Source of the DNA: Mesorhizobium sp.
GTDB lineage: Bacteria; Pseudomonadota; Alphaproteobacteria; Rhizobiales; Rhizobiaceae
Assembly (NCBI RefSeq): GCF_023954305.1
Contig: NZ_JAMLIG010000001.1
Span: 3,306,001 to 3,370,000, forward strand
DNA length: 64,000 nt
Reading direction: 5' to 3'
Part shown: positions 32,317 to 39,720 of the stretch, piece by piece
How the letters are laid out: every line of letters begins with the position of its first letter
How positions within the stretch are numbered: position 1 is the first letter of the stretch
Translations under genes and position numbers: made by a program
Notes under the pieces: model-generated
The model's input: the letters and a program-made list of their open reading frames with translations, nothing else
Database searches by the model: none
What the model was told of the DNA's origin: nothing

Positions 32317-32794
32317 ACTGTATGCGGTCGTGCTCTTCTTCGCCGCGGCCGGGTGCATCGCCGCAGGAGCACAGGAGGGAGTGGGGACGATCCTCGACCG
32401 GTTCTGCGAGTTGCAGACTGGCGGCGACCTGGCATCCCTGCGCGACCTGATGACCGAGGATCTCCGCGCCGTCGTCGACGACGCGGAGGCGCGCAACGCG
32501 GCCATCGCCGAGACCTCGGGCCAGGAAAGCGCGCCGCTGGCCGCGGGAATCCCCTACCGCGGCATGGTCGAGCAGCCGGCCTCCTGCGTCGCATCGAACG
32601 TGTCGGCGGCCGCCAATGTCACGATCGTCGACATCTCCTACGCTTCCGATGGCGGCGAACGGTGGACGGACCGGCTTGTGCTGAAGCCGGAAACGGGCGA
32701 GATGCGCATCGACGACATCCTGTTCGCGTCGTTTCCGACCGACACCTACCAGGCGGGCCTGCGCCGGGTGCTGGCCGACACGTTCGATCAGTGA
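32306..32794 (+). CDS. Exported protein of unknown function, paralogue A
   Basis: A 162-residue protein from a GTG start at 32306, with a signal peptide (about residues 1-22, hydrophobic LYAVVLFFAAAGCIAAGA). The mature part is a small alpha/beta domain that ends with RIDDILFASFPTDTYQAGLRRVLADTF. The same C-terminal pattern (G-I-P-Y/F ... DRLVL ... IDDILF ... LRRxLA-x-xF) recurs in the next gene, so the two are tandem paralogues. I recognise no family. It overlaps the SDR gene, and it is probably periplasmic. Confidence 0.7.
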   Translation: MKTELYAVVLFFAAAGCIAAGAQEGVGTILDRFCELQTGGDLASLRDLMTEDLRAVVDDAEARNAAIAETSGQESAPLAAGIPYRGMVEQPASCVASNVSAAANVTIVDISYASDGGERWTDRLVLKPETGEMRIDDILFASFPTDTYQAGLRRVLADTFDQ

Positions 32795-32825
32795 GGGCGA
32801 TCAGTGAGGGGCGATCAATGAGGGG
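32788..32825 (+). repeat. Triplicated GATCAGTGAGGG motif at a gene junction
   Basis: Three near-identical copies of a 12- to 14-base unit GATCARTGAGGG span the stop of paralogue A and the start of paralogue B. The third copy supplies the ATG of paralogue B, so copy-number change would alter spacing or start context. Confidence 0.6.
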
Positions 32826-33327
32826 GAAGACCTTGAAGCGCAGCCTGCTTGCACCCCTCCTGATCTCGATGACCGCCTTCGGCGCATCGGCCGAGGACCA
32901 GCCGAGATCGGCGGCGGCCGCGTTCGGCGCGGCGTTCTGCCTGATGAAGGACAACCCGCCAGGAGCCGACCTGATGGTGCTGGCGACACCGTCGCTGGCG
33001 GCCGAGATCGGCAAGGCGCTGGCGAAGAACGACGAAATCCAGAAGGCGCATCCGGACGAGAAGCCGCCGCTCGGCGACGGTATCCCCTTCCAGAGCTATC
33101 CCGACCTTTCACCGAAGTGCGAGGTGGGCAAGGTCGAGGGAGAGGGTGCCGGCGCGGTCGTCGAGATTAGGCACGGCTTCCCCGAGGCTCCCAGCGCCGA
33201 CTATTCCGACCGCATCGTCCTCGGTCATGGCTGGACCAGGGGCACGCTCGGCATCGACGATGTGCTGTACGGCGAAAAAGGCGGTGGCGGCACGCTGCGC
33301 AGGACGCTGGCCGAGGCGTTCGAATAG
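32818..33327 (+). CDS. Exported protein of unknown function, paralogue B
   Basis: A 169-residue protein with a signal peptide (about 1-25, LKRSLLAPLLISMTAFGASA). The mature part parallels the preceding gene: an N-terminal helix with one cysteine (AFCLMKDNP), GDGIPFQSYPDLSPKCEV, then YSDRIVLGHGW and the closing GIDDVLYGEKGGGGTLRRTLAEAFE. A second cysteine at a similar place suggests a disulfide. It follows paralogue A by 23 bp in the same operon. No known family is recognised. Confidence 0.7.
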   Translation: MRGKTLKRSLLAPLLISMTAFGASAEDQPRSAAAAFGAAFCLMKDNPPGADLMVLATPSLAAEIGKALAKNDEIQKAHPDEKPPLGDGIPFQSYPDLSPKCEVGKVEGEGAGAVVEIRHGFPEAPSADYSDRIVLGHGWTRGTLGIDDVLYGEKGGGGTLRRTLAEAFE

Positions 33328-33330
33328 GGA

Positions 33331-34071
33331 TCAGAAGATATCCCAGCGCCCGTAGGCAGGGATCTTAAGCGCGGGCCGGGCGACGTCGATCCCGGCCACC
33401 AGGCCCATGAGATGCAGTTCCAGCCCGCTGGTCGCGCCGAGCGACAGGCCGGCGAGACCGTGCAGCGTGGCATGGAAATCGCCGGTGGCGGAGGACCAGC
33501 CGATCGCGCCAAAGCCGGCGGCGAAGTCGCGGCCGGTCGCATTGGGCGGCATCGTCGCGCCGAGTTCGGGAACGCTGCGCAGTACATGCGCGACGAAACT
33601 GTTCGAGTTGGGACCCGGCCAGACATGGTAGTCGCCGGGTTTCGAATAGGGATAGGAGGCAATCGCAGCCTCGACTTTCGGTACCAGAGACGCGGCTGCC
33701 TTTCCGGTGACCTCATGAACGATATACGGTTCGTTGGAATACCAGCGCCCGTCGGCGGGCCGGCTGTTCCTGCGGATCGGCGAACCCCAGCCGACCTTGT
33801 CGTAGCGGTCATAGGAGGCCGCTCCCGGCTTCTTGGTGACGATCCAGCTATGCAGCGAGAAGGCGCCCTTGAGACCGCCGGTCCGCGCGGCGAGCACGTA
33901 GACAGCGGCATCGCGGTCGCTGTCGGCCCTGGGCAGCACGCCCGAGGACGACCAGTCGGCGGAGCTCCAGTTGCCCGGCCGGTCCTTCAGTATCCACCAT
34001 CCCGCGGTGGCGACAGCCGGCGTGACGAAGACGAGCAGGACGAACAGGAGGAGAAGCTTGAGCAGTTTCAA
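33331..34071 (-). CDS. DUF3750-family exported protein
   Basis: A 246-residue protein that begins with a leucine-rich signal or anchor segment (about residues 1-24). The mature region (LHSWIVTKKPGAASYDRYDKVGW, then YHVWPGPNSNSFVAHVLRSVPEL, GLELHLMGLVAGIDV) fits DUF3750, an uncharacterised proteobacterial family; the paired H, C/N and SNSF motifs hint at a hydrolase fold. The start is TTG at 34071, since no ATG lies near. It converges with paralogue B, four bases away. Confidence 0.75.
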   Translation of the reverse strand: MKLLKLLLLFVLLVFVTPAVATAGWWILKDRPGNWSSADWSSSGVLPRADSDRDAAVYVLAARTGGLKGAFSLHSWIVTKKPGAASYDRYDKVGWGSPIRRNSRPADGRWYSNEPYIVHEVTGKAAASLVPKVEAAIASYPYSKPGDYHVWPGPNSNSFVAHVLRSVPELGATMPPNATGRDFAAGFGAIGWSSATGDFHATLHGLAGLSLGATSGLELHLMGLVAGIDVARPALKIPAYGRWDIF

Positions 34072-34150
34072 TTCGACAATCCCGGCCTTGCCGAACCCGT
34101 GCCATCGGGTGCATGAGCCGAGGAGTTAGGGCAGCCAGTTTGGTGAAAAC

Positions 34151-35152
34151 ATGACGAACCCGGTTCTGGTCGAGGTGCTGCGCGGCGGCAGGGTGGAGAG
34201 CCGCCACGGCGGTTCGATCGCGGTGTGCGACGCGCAGAGCGGCATCTTCCTCGCCCGCGGCGACGTGGCGCGTCCGGTTTTCCCGCGCTCGGCGGTGAAG
34301 GTGATCCAGGCGCTGCCGCTGGTCGAGAGCGGCGCGGCCGACGCCTTCGGCTTCGACGCAAAGGAACTGGCGCTTGCCTGCGCCTCGCACAGCGGCGAGG
34401 TCGAGCACGCCGAGCTGGCGCGGAAGATCCTGGCGAAAGCCGGCTTCGGACCGGACGCGCTCGAGTGCGGCGCGCACTGGCCGTCGAGCCAGGAGGCGAC
34501 GATCCTGCTCGCCCGCTCGGGCGCGACGGCGAGCGCGCTGCACAACAACTGCTCGGGCAAGCATTCGGGCTTCCTCTGCGCCTGCCGCCATCTCGGCCTG
34601 AACCACAGGGGCTATGTGAAGATCGGCCACGACTACCAGCGCCTGATCGCCGCGACGATGGAGGAGGTGACGGGTGCGCCGCACCGCGAGGACAATTCCG
34701 GCACCGACGGCTGCTCGATCCCGACCTATGCGGTGCCGCTGACCAGCCTCGCCACCGGCTTCGCCAAGCTGGCGACGGGCGAGGGACTGGCGAAGGAACG
34801 CGCCAGCGCCGCGCGGAGATTGTTTGCTGCCTGCATGGCCGAGCCGTTCTACGTTGCCGGCACCGGCCGGGCGGATACCGCGATGATGGAAGCCGGCCAG
34901 GGACGCGTCTTCGTCAAGGTCGGGGCCGAGGGCGTCTATTGCGGCGCGGTGCCGGAGCTCGGCCTCGGCTTCGCGCTGAAGATCGATGACGGCGCGGGAC
35001 GCGGCGGGGAGGCGGCGGTGGCGTCGCTGCTCGCCTGGCTGCTCAGGGCCGACGAGGCGCTCGCGGCGCGCTATGCCGGGATGGCTTGCGCGACGATGAA
35101 GAACTGGAACGGCATCGAGGTCGGGCAGGTGAGGGGCCTGCCGTTCAGCTGA
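34151..35152 (+). CDS. Asparaginase, rhizobial (ReAV/AnsA-like) type
   Basis: A 333-residue asparaginase of the family that is structurally unrelated to E. coli AnsA/AnsB and resembles serine beta-lactamase folds. Signature segments are RSAVKVIQALPL (about 46-57, with the Ser-x-x-Lys pair), SHSGE (about 80-84) and NNCSGKHSG (about 133-141, the Cys/Ser/Lys cluster). It hydrolyses asparagine to aspartate and ammonia. It stands alone, 79 bp from the DUF3750 gene in divergent orientation, with only a weak ribosome site. Confidence 0.88.
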   Translation: MTNPVLVEVLRGGRVESRHGGSIAVCDAQSGIFLARGDVARPVFPRSAVKVIQALPLVESGAADAFGFDAKELALACASHSGEVEHAELARKILAKAGFGPDALECGAHWPSSQEATILLARSGATASALHNNCSGKHSGFLCACRHLGLNHRGYVKIGHDYQRLIAATMEEVTGAPHREDNSGTDGCSIPTYAVPLTSLATGFAKLATGEGLAKERASAARRLFAACMAEPFYVAGTGRADTAMMEAGQGRVFVKVGAEGVYCGAVPELGLGFALKIDDGAGRGGEAAVASLLAWLLRADEALAARYAGMACATMKNWNGIEVGQVRGLPFS

Positions 35153-35162
35153 CGCGGTCAGC

Positions 35163-36536
35163 TCAGCTGACCCGGTTGCGCTCCACCGTCAGGCCGGGCA
35201 GGTCGGTGCCCTCCTTGGCAAGATCGCCGGTAACGGCCTCGGCCCAGCGGTGGCCGACGATCGCGTCGCGCAAGGCACCGTCGATGACGTTGTCGGTGAT
35301 GATTGCCGAGCCGGTGCCCTCGACCACCGAGACGGCGATGCCTTCGCCGGCGTCGCGGACGACGTTGCCGGTGGCGACCACGTTGCGCATGAACGGGCCC
35401 CAGCCGATGTTGATGCCGTAGAGCGGCGCGCCCTCGACCACGTTGCCGCTGACCGATGCGTCGGCCTCGACCGAGATGCCGACGCCGAAGCCCGGCGGAT
35501 CGGCAGGGTAGGGACCGGTTGCGGAGAGGTTGCGCACGAGATTGCCGGTGACGGAAGCCAGCCGCCCGCCCTCGTTGAAGTTGACGACCGAGATGCCGTT
35601 GGCGGCGCCATCGACGATGTTGCCGGCGATTACCGCGCCCTCGAAGGCGAATTCGGAGTAGATCGCCGTCTCGCCGGAGCGCAGGCAGGTATTGCCCGCG
35701 ATCTGGACGTTGCCGCCCGAATTGGAGCGGATCGCCGAAAAGGCGCAGTCGGCGATCTGGTTGTCCGAAACGATGACGTTGCCGGCGCGGAAGACGTTGA
35801 TGCCGTTGCCGTTCTGGCCTGTGCCGCCGGAGCGGGCGAGAATCCGCTCGACCCGGTTGCCGGTGACGATCGTGCCGTCCTCGCCCGGCTGCCAGCGGTG
35901 GACGAGGATGCCGCCGTTGCCGCAGTCGATCACCGTATTGCCGGCGATCCGCATGCGGCCGGCTTCGACGCTCCAGATTGCGGCATCCGCGGCGCCCGAA
36001 ATCTCGCTGCGCTCGACGCGGCCCGACACGCGCTCCAGAGCAAGGCCGTTCCGGGACGAACCGATGATCCGGCAATTGTCGAGGACGAAGGTGGCGACGC
36101 CGCGCGCGTCGATCAGCCCTTGCGCGGTGTCGCCGAGCCAGCGGTTGGCGCCGTCGATCAGAAGGCCGGTGAATTCGAGATGGTCCGCCCCTTCCGCCGC
36201 CAGCATGTGGCCGTCGCCGGCATAGACGAGGCGGGTGGCGCCCGGCACGCCGGAAAGGCGCACACGGCGCGGCAGGGTGATGTTGGAGAGATTGTACTGG
36301 CCGGGCGGCAGGAACACCGCCTGGTCCCCGTCCGACGCCTTGTCGAGCATCGCCGAGAAGGCGCGGCTCTGGTCGTCGAAGGCGGCCGGGTGCACGCCGA
36401 GTTCGGAAGCGTTGATCGAGCCGCGCATGGCGGCGAGCATCGGCTCGGAAAACAGGCTGGAGGCGGAAGCGGGCAGCGCCAGGCCGCCCGCGGCGAAGCC
36501 GGCGGAGGCGGCGAGGAAACGGCGTCTGTCCAGCAT
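35163..36536 (-). CDS. TAT-exported right-handed beta-helix protein (TIGR03808-like)
   Basis: A 457-residue protein with a twin-arginine signal (MLDRRRFLAASAGFAAGG). The mature region is a series of parallel beta-helix turns rich in G-N-x-V/I repeats (for example IAGNTVIDCGNGGI, VSDNQIADCAFSAI, IAGNIVDGAANGISVV) from about residue 150 to 440. This matches a rhizobial family described as TAT-translocated repetitive protein. It may bind or cleave polysaccharide, since beta-helices often do, but no catalytic residues are assigned. The open frame continues upstream through a repeat element, so ATG 36536 is chosen. Confidence 0.82.
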   Translation of the reverse strand: MLDRRRFLAASAGFAAGGLALPASASSLFSEPMLAAMRGSINASELGVHPAAFDDQSRAFSAMLDKASDGDQAVFLPPGQYNLSNITLPRRVRLSGVPGATRLVYAGDGHMLAAEGADHLEFTGLLIDGANRWLGDTAQGLIDARGVATFVLDNCRIIGSSRNGLALERVSGRVERSEISGAADAAIWSVEAGRMRIAGNTVIDCGNGGILVHRWQPGEDGTIVTGNRVERILARSGGTGQNGNGINVFRAGNVIVSDNQIADCAFSAIRSNSGGNVQIAGNTCLRSGETAIYSEFAFEGAVIAGNIVDGAANGISVVNFNEGGRLASVTGNLVRNLSATGPYPADPPGFGVGISVEADASVSGNVVEGAPLYGINIGWGPFMRNVVATGNVVRDAGEGIAVSVVEGTGSAIITDNVIDGALRDAIVGHRWAEAVTGDLAKEGTDLPGLTVERNRVS

Positions 36537-36603
36537 TGGCACGGCTCTCCCGGTGGATATGGGAGCGGAGCAGGAACCGTGCCAGGAAATATCACCGCTT
36601 ACA

Positions 36604-36746
36604 CCCCCACCCCTACCCCTCCCCACAAGGGGGAGGGAGGAGCGCAGGTCCGCGCCGTCATGGAATGAAGGGTGCAACTGCCCGAGAGAGATGTCGCAAA
36701 ACGTTGGCCCCTCCCTCCCCCTTGTGGGGAGGGGTAGGGGTGGGGG
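36604..36746. repeat. Dispersed inverted-repeat element, about 35-bp arms
   Basis: The left arm (36604-36638) and right arm (36712-36746) are inverted copies built around CCCTCCCCACAAGGGGGAGG. The element fills the space between the beta-helix gene and the greA-like gene. A related C/G-rich design (CCCTCCCC...GGGGGAGGG) recurs at 62188-62320. Confidence 0.8.
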
Positions 36747-36792
36747 TTTCGGGCAGTTGCCACCTTGTCCGGCGGGGCATAACTTTCCCTCT

Positions 36793-37260
36793 ATGAGCCG
36801 CGCATTTACCAAGGAAGACGACGACACCGAAGCCATCGCCATGGTCGGCGAGCGGCCGGTGAGCCCGCACCGCAATCTCGTGACGCCCGAGGGTTTGAGG
36901 CAGATCGAGGCCGAGATGGCCAGGCTGCGCGACGAGCTTACCCATGCGGAGAAGGCGGCGGAACGGGTCGCGGTGGCGACCATCCTGCGCGACCTGCGCT
37001 ACTGGACGGCGCGGCGCGAGAGCGCGGAACTGTCCGAGCCGGAGCCGGGCGGCGACGTCGTCCGCTTCGGCATGAGCGTTACCATCGAGGGCGAGGACGG
37101 CGCGCGAAAAACCTGGCGCATCGTCGGCGAGGACGAGGCCGACGCGGCCAAAGGCTCGGTCAGCCATGTCTCGCCGATGGCACAGGCGCTGTTCGGCAAG
37201 CGGGTCGGCGATGTCGTGACGGTGGCGGGCAGGGAGTGGGAACTGGTCGCGTTGGGGTGA
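36793..37260 (+). CDS. GreA/GreB-family transcript cleavage factor
   Basis: A 155-residue protein. The N-terminal coiled-coil (about residues 28-75, LVTPEGLRQIEAEMARLRDE through TILRDLRYWTARRE) is that of Gre factors that enter the RNA polymerase secondary channel. The C-terminal FKBP-like domain is seen in VRFGMSVTIEGEDG...WRIVGEDEAD...SPMAQALFGKRVGDVV. It is unlikely to be the housekeeping greA, which usually sits elsewhere, so it may be a paralogue with a variant tip. It follows the inverted-repeat element. Confidence 0.85.
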   Translation: MSRAFTKEDDDTEAIAMVGERPVSPHRNLVTPEGLRQIEAEMARLRDELTHAEKAAERVAVATILRDLRYWTARRESAELSEPEPGGDVVRFGMSVTIEGEDGARKTWRIVGEDEADAAKGSVSHVSPMAQALFGKRVGDVVTVAGREWELVALG

Positions 37261-37303
37261 GGCGGACTCCGGTGCCTTCTTAGGGCGTTGATGCCCCTCC
37301 CGG

Positions 37304-37510
37304 TCAGACGCCCAGCCAGACCAGACCAAGAACCACGACGGCGAAGGCGACGATGAACACGAGGCCGAAACGCTTGAAGGCGCGGTCGTCGTGGTGGGAC
37401 ACCGTTTCCTTCCGGGCCGCGTCGCCCATGTCCTTGCGAGCGAGCCGTTCGCGAAGCCCGCGCGCTGCTTCGCCGGTGCCATGACGGATCTGCTTGTAGT
37501 AGCGCGACAT
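37304..37510 (-). CDS. Small single-pass membrane protein
   Basis: A 68-residue protein: a charged, basic N-terminal half (residues 1-45) and one C-terminal transmembrane helix (FGLVFIVAFAVVVLGLVWLG, about 48-67). No family is recognised. It stands alone, tail-to-tail with the greA-like gene. The ATG at 37510 is followed by good codon use, so a real small protein is likely. Confidence 0.6.
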   Translation of the reverse strand: MSRYYKQIRHGTGEAARGLRERLARKDMGDAARKETVSHHDDRAFKRFGLVFIVAFAVVVLGLVWLGV

Positions 37511-37867
37511 GATGGCTCCGGTTGGTTGAGTGCGGGGCGCGCGGGTTCGCGCCCGCCGACGGACTTTTCCGCATCTTCCGGCAGGTTATTGCTCGAGGCA
37601 AGAGTGGTGGCAGGGAGCCCGACGGTTCTGGAACTGCGGTCTTCGGCAAACTAGACGCCGCCGTTTCCTCGATGACGAAATTCCGTACGACAGTGACATC
37701 GTCGGATGTCTGTCCCCCGAAGTAGCCGTGGGATGGCTGTTTGGAACCGAGAGTCTACCGCAGCGATCTAATTGATGACTATCCTGGAAGGGCTCCTCTT
37801 CGAAAACCTCCCCTCCGCTTTCCACCGCATCGACGACATGCGGAACGGAACAGAATTGCCGCGTCGC
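37511..37867. other. Intergenic stretch with no convincing gene
   Basis: Several short frames on both strands overlap here but none has family-like sequence or a good ribosome site. I see no repeat, terminator or RNA gene. Confidence 0.5.
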
Positions 37868-38257
37868 TCACTGCGCGATGCTCTCCGCATGATCGCGGAA
37901 GAACGCAGCCGCGCCGGCCTCGTCGATCTCGCTGGCGGCGAGCGCCATCGTGAACAGGTACACGCGTCCGTTGTCGGCGGTCATCCGATAGCCGTTCAGA
38001 GCAAGGAACAACATCGCGGTGACGATTGCCGTCCGTTTGTTGCCATCGACGAAGGCGTGGCTGCGGGCGAGGGCGAACGCATAGGCAGCGGCCAGTTCGA
38101 AGACATCCGGCGCGCCGTACGCGGCTTTGTTCTCGGCGCGGTGGAGTGCGGATTCCAGCGCATTCTCATCGCGCAGACCTTGCGCCCCTCCATGCCGGCG
38201 CAACTGTTCGGCATGGAGTGCTTCAACCACTTGGCGGGTCGGGAATTCCCTACTCAT
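37868..38257 (-). CDS. Doc-type Fic/DOC toxin
   Basis: A 129-residue Fic/DOC protein. The motif HAFVDGNKRTA (residues 67-77) is the Doc variant H-x-F-x-D-x-N-K-R, which in phage P1 Doc phosphorylates EF-Tu and blocks translation. The short length and family features (LHAEQLRRHGG, LYLFT-like YLFTMALA) fit chromosomal Doc toxins. It overlaps the upstream antitoxin by four bases (ATGA). The partner is an AbrB-type rather than a Phd-type antitoxin. Confidence 0.9.
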   Translation of the reverse strand: MSREFPTRQVVEALHAEQLRRHGGAQGLRDENALESALHRAENKAAYGAPDVFELAAAYAFALARSHAFVDGNKRTAIVTAMLFLALNGYRMTADNGRVYLFTMALAASEIDEAGAAAFFRDHAESIAQ

Positions 38258-38475
38258 TCCGCGAGTTTCTGAAGCGCCACCTTGTAGCGGTCCATGATGT
38301 CGCGCGCGGCATCCATTTGACGCTCGAACGTATCGTCTGCCCTGGACAGGACTATATCGCCCTTGTCTTCCGATATGACGAGCGAGTCGCCGGCCTTGAG
38401 GTTCATGCGTTCAAGCAGGTCCTTCGGAAGGATGACGCCTTCCGAATTTCCGATCTTACGAACAACGGTATTCAT
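38254..38475 (-). CDS. AbrB/MazE-type antitoxin paired with Doc
   Basis: A 73-residue antitoxin. The N-terminal swapped-hairpin DNA-binding domain is typical (VVRKIGNSEGVILPKDLLERMNLKAGDSLVI, about 4-34). The C-terminal helix (about 48-72) probably binds Doc. It precedes the toxin and overlaps it. A CTCCGT...ACGGAG dyad upstream (38483-38504) is a likely operator, and its proximal arm also carries the GGAG ribosome site, so antitoxin binding could block both transcription and ribosome access sites on the DNA/RNA. Confidence 0.85.
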   Translation of the reverse strand: MNTVVRKIGNSEGVILPKDLLERMNLKAGDSLVISEDKGDIVLSRADDTFERQMDAARDIMDRYKVALQKLAE

Positions 38476-38482
38476 GACGAAA

Positions 38483-38504
38483 CTCCGTACATGTTCTAAC
38501 GGAG
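38483..38504. promoter_or_regulatory. Inverted repeat upstream of the AbrB/Doc pair
   Basis: CTCCGT (38483-38488) and ACGGAG (38499-38504) form a dyad with a 10-bp spacer that contains ACATGT. On the minus strand a TTATAA hexamer (38507-38512) lies directly upstream and may be the -10 box. Confidence 0.45.
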
Positions 38505-38584
38505 CTTATAACGCGAAGTCGGGATAGTTTCAACGGCAATTATAACTGCCGCTCCAACGCAAGAGCCGATCAAGAACTGGACAC

Positions 38585-39478
38585 TCACCGCACGAACAGC
38601 AGCGCCATGCCGGCGACCACGAGCGCAGCACCGAGCCAGGCGCCGGCGGCGGGGCGTTCGCCGGTGCGCAGCCAGATCATCGGCAGGATAAGAACCGGCG
38701 AGGTGGCCGACAGCGTCGAGACGATGCCGACCTTGCCGCCGGAGAGCGCGAAGAGCAGCAGCGTCATGCCGATCGCGAGCGCGATGATGCCGGTGAGTGC
38801 GGTGAGCGCGAAGACCGGCCAGGTGACGGGGCCCTTGGGCTTCACCGAGGGGATGGGGAGCGCGATGAGGACGCTGAGGCAGAAGGCGGCAATCGCAACG
38901 CGCACCATCGAGGCGGCGAAGGGGTCGATGCCGGAGGCCATGATGGGGCGCGCGATGATGGAGCCGACCGCCTGGCCGGTCGCTGCCCCGAGCCCCAGAG
39001 CCACACCGAGCCAGAGCGGACCCTTGACGGCTTCCCAAGCGTGCGCCTGGCCCTGGCGGCGCCCATACAGGATTGCGAGGACCACGCCCGAAAGCACCAG
39101 CGCCATGCCGGCAAGGGCCTGGACAGGCAGGGCCTCCCCGAGGAAGACGAAGCCGAGCGCCGCGGCGATCGGCGCGTTAAGGGCGAAAAGGATGCCGGAG
39201 CGGCGCGGCCCGAGCCGGTTGAGAGCGGCAAAGAGCAGCGTGTCGCCGAGGAAGATGCCGACCAGTCCCGAAAGCAGCAGCGGGCCGAGAGTGTCGGCGC
39301 CGAGTTGCTGCCAGGTGCCGCTCGCCCCGACGTAGATCGCCAGAAGGACGGTGACGAAAGCCTGGCGCAGCCGGTTGAACGCCGGCGCGCCGAGATGGCC
39401 GGCGGGCCAGACCGATATGACGCCCGTCAGCGCCCAGCAGGTCGCAGCGCCCAGCGCAGCAAGTTCATAGATCGGCAT
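38585..39478 (-). CDS. EamA-family (DMT superfamily) transporter
   Basis: A 297-residue inner-membrane protein with about ten hydrophobic helices arranged as two EamA repeats (about 3-140 and 152-295). The second half ends in the typical P-V-L-x-L-P-M-I-W-L-R-T-G-E-R-P segment. Such exporters move amino acids, metabolites or drugs out of the cell. The substrate is not visible. The ATG at 39478 is chosen because it opens the first helix; the frame extends 35 codons upstream without family sequence. Confidence 0.88.
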   Translation of the reverse strand: MPIYELAALGAATCWALTGVISVWPAGHLGAPAFNRLRQAFVTVLLAIYVGASGTWQQLGADTLGPLLLSGLVGIFLGDTLLFAALNRLGPRRSGILFALNAPIAAALGFVFLGEALPVQALAGMALVLSGVVLAILYGRRQGQAHAWEAVKGPLWLGVALGLGAATGQAVGSIIARPIMASGIDPFAASMVRVAIAAFCLSVLIALPIPSVKPKGPVTWPVFALTALTGIIALAIGMTLLLFALSGGKVGIVSTLSATSPVLILPMIWLRTGERPAAGAWLGAALVVAGMALLFVR

Positions 39479-39720
39479 GAGGCTCTCCGGCGAACGGGCG
39501 TCGGAGGCCCGCCGGAAAGCCATAGCCGATCGTGCCTTGGCGGGGGAGGCGTCGGCGCGGGCGCAGGCGATCTCTCCTGACAAGTGACTTTCGCCGGATG
39601 GCCGACATCCGGCGGTGCCGTGCTCGCATGCCGGCCGTCAACAGACAAGGATGACGGCGCAGTGTTGGGGATGACGGCCCGGATGCTGGCGGAAAGAGAA
39701 TGCCGGCAAGCAGGCGGCGC

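Noticed and set aside
37530..37825. Short frames on both strands in the 37.5-37.9 kb gap
   Set aside because: All are Arg/Pro-rich without ribosome sites or recognisable domains.
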